From Magnetospirillum sp. (lineage in GTDB: Bacteria; Pseudomonadota; Alphaproteobacteria; Rhodospirillales; Magnetospirillaceae): a stretch of 10,000 bases of DNA. The stretch spans positions 1 to 10,000 of the forward strand of contig JAIWOG010000288.1 of assembly GCA_020217035.1 (NCBI GenBank). Direction: 5' to 3'. Made by a program: the position numbers and the translations under genes. The first letter of the stretch is position 1, and every line of letters begins with the position of its first letter. Below, piece after piece: positions 6,923-10,000 of the stretch. The notes under the pieces are model-generated. The model was given only the letters and a program-made list of their open reading frames with translations, ran no database searches and was not told where the DNA came from.

Positions 6923-7183
6923 CGGCGTCGGCGGTGATTCCATTTCCCGGTACAGCGCCTGGGCCTCGGGCGCTGTACCGCGTCGGGTTCCCAGCGCCAG
7001 CACTTCCACCTGACGCCAGCGCTTGCCGATGGGGAACACCAGGACGTCGCCCACGTTCACCGCCTGGGCGGGTTTGATCACCACCTTGCCATTGACCCGT
7101 ACCTCGCCCGCTTCCACCAGCAACGCAGCCCGGCTGCGGGATTTGATGAAACGGGTGAAGAACAGCCATTTATCGATACGCAT
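6905..7183 (-). CDS. S4-domain RNA-binding protein (Hsp15 / HslR-like)
   Basis: A 92-residue protein made almost entirely of one S4 RNA-binding domain: RIDKWLFFTRFIKSRSRAA at residues 2-20, then VEAGEVRVNGKVV, KPAQAVNVGDVLVF at about 37-50 and a basic tail ending RRGTAPEAQALYREME. Hsp15 binds free 50S subunits carrying nascent chains and helps to rescue stalled ribosomes in E. coli; the same role here is inference from family. The RxDKWL start and the APEAQALY tail are typical. Many alphaproteobacteria carry this gene after a DEAD-type helicase gene, but here no such gene lies upstream and the gene stands alone on the - strand. No strong ribosome-binding site precedes ATG 7183. The acidic C-terminus PTPDDDVL ends within a tail-to-tail palindrome, and the tail codons contain a perfect 12-bp inverted repeat. 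Confidence 0.88.
   Translation of the reverse strand: MRIDKWLFFTRFIKSRSRAALLVEAGEVRVNGKVVIKPAQAVNVGDVLVFPIGKRWRQVEVLALGTRRGTAPEAQALYREMESPPTPDDDVL
6948..6980. repeat. Perfect 12-bp inverted repeat within the S4-domain gene
   Basis: CGGTACAGCGCC (6948-6959) and GGCGCTGTACCG (6969-6980) are exact reverse complements around a 9-nt spacer. The repeat lies in the last third of the S4-domain gene, where the codons specify GTAPEAQALYRE. It would form a stable hairpin in RNA or single-stranded DNA. Confidence 0.9.
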
Positions 7184-7189
7184 GGAAAG

Positions 7190-7221
7190 GTGTCGGTCCT
7201 AAACTGGTGTCAGTGTGTCAG
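7190..7221 (+). repeat. Short direct repeats in the divergent S4 / hypothetical intergenic region
   Basis: GTGTCGG (7190-7196), GTGTCAG (7207-7213) and GTGTCAG (7215-7221) repeat in the same orientation in the 58-bp gap between the two divergent starts. The last two are 8 bp apart. They could be a protein-binding site or chance. Confidence 0.3.
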
Positions 7222-7241
7222 CATCGCCGGGAAACGTCATC

Positions 7242-7505
7242 ATGCCGACCAGAACCCTTAAAAGCCAAGTCACCTTCGTCAAGCCGTTTCACCTGCATTC
7301 GGTCGATATCCCCTTGCCAGCGGGCACCTACCAGGTTCTGACCGACGAGGAACAGCTGGACGGATTGTCGTTCGAAGCGTGGCGACGTTTGCAAACCCTG
7401 CTGATCACGCCGGCTGTCGGTGTTCATAACGGCACGGAGCAGGTGTTCGTCATCGACCAGCATGAATTGGACAAAGCGCTGGCGGCCGATCTCGCCGCCG
7501 GTTGA
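7242..7505 (+). CDS. Small conserved hypothetical protein (87 aa)
   Basis: From ATG 7242 the product begins MPTRTLKSQVTFVKPFHLHS and continues with PLPAGTYQVLTDEEQLDGLSF. The second half reads EAWRRLQTLLITPAV followed by EQVFVIDQHELDKALAADLA. No signal peptide or membrane segment is visible. The pattern 'V-F-PF-L-PAGTY-V-TDEE-DGLSF-A-RR' is one I recall from small uncharacterised alphaproteobacterial proteins; no function is known to me. An upstream in-frame GTG at 7215 would add nine residues (MSASPGNVI). ATG 7242 is preferred because the conserved-looking part starts there, and a weak GGGA lies at 7229-7232. It is divergent from the S4-domain gene, with 58 bp between start codons. Confidence 0.7.
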   Translation: MPTRTLKSQVTFVKPFHLHSVDIPLPAGTYQVLTDEEQLDGLSFEAWRRLQTLLITPAVGVHNGTEQVFVIDQHELDKALAADLAAG

Positions 7506-7783
7506 CCGCGTTCCCGCAACTCCGCCGTCCATCGCATGAGCATGAATAATTGCGTGGAAACAGAAGCTTACCGATGCGCGGAAGGCGGCTTGAAAAATAA
7601 GTTATTATTACCTTGCTTTCCTGCGACGAAAAGCGCAGGGTCAGGAAGTAATTTGATGGCCAGAAATGTTGGTCTCGCGCCGATCTCGATCGACGCAAAT
7701 ATCAGAAATCTTCCGTAAAATTACACCGTGAATTGCTGATCACTACGATCAGTAAGCGACTATACTTGTGAAAAGGCTATCCC
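7506..7783 (+). other. AT-rich intergenic region / probable csp leader with hairpins
   Basis: This 278-bp stretch is clearly richer in A and T than the genes around it and holds no gene I can support. Three pairings are visible. CCTGCG (7620-7625) pairs with CGCAGG (7634-7639). TTCCTG (7618-7623) pairs with CAGGAA (7642-7647) and would exclude the first pairing. CTGATC (7736-7741) pairs with GATCAG (7747-7752) around ACTAC, about 20 nt before the csp ribosome site. A -10-like TAAAAT lies at 7716-7721 without a good -35. The cspA family is known for long structured 5' leaders that act as cold sensors, so a regulatory leader is plausible but unproven. Confidence 0.5.
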
Positions 7784-7996
7784 ATGACTACGGGAACCGT
7801 GAAGTGGTTTAACGCCCAAAAGGGCTTTGGTTTCATCGCCCCTGACGACGGCAGCGCCGACGCCTTCGTGCATATCAGCGCGGTCGAACGCGCTGGCATC
7901 GGCCAGTTGCAGGAAGGCCAGAAGATTGGCTACCAGCTGGTTGCCGATCGCCGCACCGGCAAGCTGTCTGCTGATCAGCTGCAGATCGTCGCCTGA
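7784..7996 (+). CDS. Cold-shock domain protein (CspA family)
   Basis: A 70-residue single cold-shock domain (OB fold), the standard size. RNP1 is KGFGFI at residues 13-18 and RNP2 is FVHI at 28-31. The N-terminus [12 protein letters not shown] is typical of the family, whose members bind single-stranded RNA and DNA, melt mRNA structure and act as transcription antiterminators or RNA chaperones. AAAAGG at 7771-7776 is spaced 7 nt from the ATG. The gene follows an AT-rich structured leader and ends in a strong terminator, so it is probably a single-gene transcript. Whether it is cold-induced cannot be read from the protein, since many csp paralogues are constitutive or growth-phase controlled. 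Confidence 0.95.
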   Translation: MTTGTVKWFNAQKGFGFIAPDDGSADAFVHISAVERAGIGQLQEGQKIGYQLVADRRTGKLSADQLQIVA

Positions 7997-8010
7997 CCAC
8001 CGGGCTGACG

Positions 8011-8050
8011 AAAAAGCCCCGCCGAACGTCTGGTTCGGCGGGGTTTTTTT
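8011..8050. terminator. Bidirectional Rho-independent terminator between csp and nrdJ
   Basis: CCCCGCCGAAC (8017-8027) pairs perfectly with GTTCGGCGGGG (8033-8043) around the loop GTCTG. AAAAA at 8011-8015 precedes it and TTTTTTT at 8044-8050 follows it. The T-tract serves csp on the + strand, and the A-tract gives a U-tract for nrdJ on the - strand. Only 3 bp separate it from the nrdJ stop. Confidence 0.95.
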
Positions 8051-8053
8051 ATG

Positions 8054-10000
8054 TCAGCCACACTTGGAATAGCCGCACGACGTGCAGGTGTCGCAGCCTT
8101 CCTGGCGCAACAGCGCCGGCTGGCCGCATTTCGGGCAGTGGCGCAGCTTGGCGCCGGTCAGGTTGACCACCTTGCGCTGGTCCATGTCGTCGGGTTGTTC
8201 GTCGTCCGCGTCGTCGGTGAAGAAGCCGATGGCCACCATGTGGCGTTCGATGACCTCGCCGATGGCGGCCAGCAAGGACGGCACGTATTTGCCCCCCATC
8301 CATTGACCGCCGCGCGGGTCGAACACCGCCTTCAATTCCTCGACCACGAAGGCGACGTCGCCGCCCCTGCGGAACACCGCCGAGATCATGCGGGTCAACG
8401 CCACCGTCCAGGCGTAATGCTCCATGTTCTTCGAGTTGATGAACACCTCGAAGGGGCGGCGGCGGTTGTTTTCGATGATGTCGTTGATGGTGATGTACAT
8501 GGCGTGGTCGCTGTCGGGCCAGCGCACCTTGTAGGTGGCGCCGGGCAGCGCTTCGGGGCGGTCCAGCGGCTGGGTCAGGTGGATCACGCCGCCGGCTTCC
8601 AGATAATCCTCGGGACGCGGGGCGGGCTGGCCCAGGGGCAATTGCGGCTGGTCCTTGTCCGCGGCCTTCGGTTCTTCCTTTTTGACCGTCAGCACGCTGC
8701 CGGTCACGTCATTGGGGCGATAGGTGGTGCAGCCCTTGCAGCCTTGTTCATAGGCTTGTTCGTAGACGTGGCGGAACTCCTCGAAGGAAATGCTTTCCGG
8801 GACGTTGATGGTCTTGGAAATGGACGAATCGATGTATTTCTGCACGGCGGCCTGCATCACCACATGCTCGGAGGGTGTCAGGCGCTGTGCGTCGACGAAG
8901 GCGGCGGGAACCGGCGCGTGTTCGCCCTTCAACTGGCGGAACAGGCGATAGGCGTAATCGGCCACTTCCTCTTCCTTGCGCGTGCCGTCCTTTTGCAGTA
9001 CGGCGCGGGTGTAGGTGAAGCTGAACACCGGCTCCAGCCCCGACGACACGTTGTCGGCGAACAGCGAGATGGTGCCGGTGGGCGCGATCGAGGTCAGAAG
9101 CGCGTTCCTGATGCCGTGTTCGGCGATGGCGGCCTGGACGTCGTCGTCCAGGTCCTGGATGGTCTCGCCGGCCAGATAGGGCTCGCGCTCGTAAAGCGGA
9201 AACACCCCCTTTTCCTTGGCCAGATCCACCGAGGCCAGATAGGCCGTGCGCCGGATGGCGGCCATCCATTCCTCGGTAAGGCGCAGCGCGTCCTTGCCGC
9301 CGTAACGGGCATTGCACAGGATCAGCGCGTCGGCCAGACCGGTGACGCCCAGGCCGATACGGCGCTTGGACTTGGCCTCGGCTTCATGGCGGGGCAGTGG
9401 AAAACGCGACACGTCGATGACGTTGTCCATCATGCGCACGGCGACGCGCACCAGTTCACGCAGCTTGTCCATGTCCAGCCGTGCGTTGGCCTCGAACGGG
9501 TCGTTCACCAACTTGGCCAGGTTGACCGAGCCCAAAAGACAGACGCCATAGGCCGGCAGCGGCTGTTCGCCGCATGGGTTGGTGGCGTGGATGGTTTCGC
9601 AATAATGCAGGTTGTTCAACCGGTTGATGCGGTCGATGAAGATCACGCCGGGTTCCGCGTAGGCGTAGGTGGCGTGCATGATCTTGTCCCACAATTCCCG
9701 CGCCCTGAGCGACTTGTAGACCACGCCGTCGAACACCAGTTCCCAGCCCAGGTCGCGCTTGACCGCGTCCATGAACGGGTCGGTGACCAGCACCGACAGG
9801 TTGAACATGCGCAGCCGCCCGGCCTCGCGCTTGGCGTCGATGAAATGTTCGATATCCGGATGGTCGCAGCGCATGGTCGCCATCATGGCGCCGCGGCGCG
9901 AGCCCGCGCTCATTATGGTGCGGCACATGGCGTCCCAAACGTCCATGAAGGACAGCGGCCCCGAAGCATCGGCGCCCACCCCCTTGACCGGGGCGCCCTT
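8054..10000 (-). CDS. nrdJ: Class II (adenosylcobalamin-dependent) ribonucleoside-diphosphate reductase, C-terminal part
   Basis: The last 648 residues of a ribonucleotide reductase; the frame runs off the right edge. Known members in alphaproteobacteria are about 1200 residues, so roughly the N-terminal half is outside. The enzyme reduces ribonucleotides to deoxyribonucleotides with a radical made from coenzyme B12, so it needs no oxygen and no NrdB subunit. Visible marks are [13 protein letters not shown] near residue 31, the active-site loop NPCGE at 141-145 (Asn, Cys and Glu of the radical chemistry) followed by [14 protein letters not shown], and [18 protein letters not shown] near 305. 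A charged Pro/Gln-rich linker (about 437-465) leads to a C-terminal domain ending in CPKCGQ ... [13 protein letters not shown], a Cys-rich tail that would bind zinc or relay electrons from thioredoxin. The GTG at 9979 is internal and not a start. The gene is convergent with csp. Confidence 0.95.
   Translation of the reverse strand, partial: KGAPVKGVGADASGPLSFMDVWDAMCRTIMSAGSRRGAMMATMRCDHPDIEHFIDAKREAGRLRMFNLSVLVTDPFMDAVKRDLGWELVFDGVVYKSLRARELWDKIMHATYAYAEPGVIFIDRINRLNNLHYCETIHATNPCGEQPLPAYGVCLLGSVNLAKLVNDPFEANARLDMDKLRELVRVAVRMMDNVIDVSRFPLPRHEAEAKSKRRIGLGVTGLADALILCNARYGGKDALRLTEEWMAAIRRTAYLASVDLAKEKGVFPLYEREPYLAGETIQDLDDDVQAAIAEHGIRNALLTSIAPTGTISLFADNVSSGLEPVFSFTYTRAVLQKDGTRKEEEVADYAYRLFRQLKGEHAPVPAAFVDAQRLTPSEHVVMQAAVQKYIDSSISKTINVPESISFEEFRHVYEQAYEQGCKGCTTYRPNDVTGSVLTVKKEEPKAADKDQPQLPLGQPAPRPEDYLEAGGVIHLTQPLDRPEALPGATYKVRWPDSDHAMYITINDIIENNRRRPFEVFINSKNMEHYAWTVALTRMISAVFRRGGDVAFVVEELKAVFDPRGGQWMGGKYVPSLLAAIGEVIERHMVAIGFFTDDADDEQPDDMDQRKVVNLTGAKLRHCPKCGQPALLRQEGCDTCTSCGYSKCG

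Noticed and set aside
7536..7718. 60-codon + strand frame upstream of csp
   Set aside because: No ribosome-binding site, no recognisable pattern, and unlike codon use in the rest of the window; better explained as untranslated leader DNA.
7761..7766. TATACT as the -10 box of the csp promoter
   Set aside because: Initiation from it would begin at about 7773, within the AAAAGG ribosome site, and no good -35 lies 16-18 bp upstream.
8748..9317. 189-codon - strand frame within nrdJ
   Set aside because: Shadow frame inside a gene with intact class II reductase motifs in the correct frame.
1..10000. CRISPR array, tRNA, rRNA, insertion sequence or phage genes
   Set aside because: No regularly spaced repeats, tRNA-like cloverleaf, rRNA segment, transposase or integrase motif was seen on either strand; only short local repeats were found.

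Overview
The window looks like chromosomal DNA of a GC-rich alphaproteobacterium, most likely in the Rhodospirillales and close to Magnetospirillum. This rests on an Irr-type Fur regulator, the tlpA / argH / small lipoprotein / lysA / DUF4175 (TIGR02302-like) gene order, a class II (B12-dependent) ribonucleotide reductase, and strong G/C preference at third codon positions. The genus is inferred from remembered protein similarity, not from a search.

Layout. (1) Positions 1-291 hold the 3' end of irr on the + strand, closed by a clear intrinsic terminator. (2) A membrane-anchored TlpA-family thioredoxin (350-958, - strand) runs convergently towards irr and divergently from argH. Its start codon is only about 21 bp from that of argH. 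(3) A tight + strand operon covers 980-6615: argH, a 57-residue LptM/YifL-like lipoprotein, lysA, a large DUF4175 membrane protein and a PaaI-like hotdog thioesterase. Gaps run from a 4-base overlap to 18 bp. (4) Positions 6616-6910 are about 290 bp without an assignable gene and may be a decayed gene. (5) A small Hsp15-like S4-domain RNA-binding protein (6905-7183, - strand) is divergent from a small conserved hypothetical protein (7242-7505, + strand). (6) An AT-rich 278-bp leader or intergenic region with several hairpins precedes a cold-shock protein gene (7784-7996). (7) A perfect 11-bp hairpin with A- and T-tracts on its two sides forms a two-way terminator between csp and a convergent nrdJ, whose C-terminal 648 codons fill 8054-10000.

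Functionally this is mostly core metabolism: the last step of arginine synthesis, the last step of lysine synthesis, envelope and lipoprotein functions, deoxynucleotide supply, and RNA-binding stress proteins. I see no mobile element, CRISPR array, tRNA, rRNA or defence island, and no clear new multi-gene system. The points most worth a second look are small. They are an 8-codon open frame with an ideal Shine-Dalgarno site whose stop overlaps the tlpA start, an exact 18-bp in-frame duplication in tlpA, a short lipoprotein gene that is easy to miss, a perfect 12-bp inverted repeat inside the S4 gene, the unexplained 6616-6910 stretch, and mutually exclusive hairpins upstream of csp.
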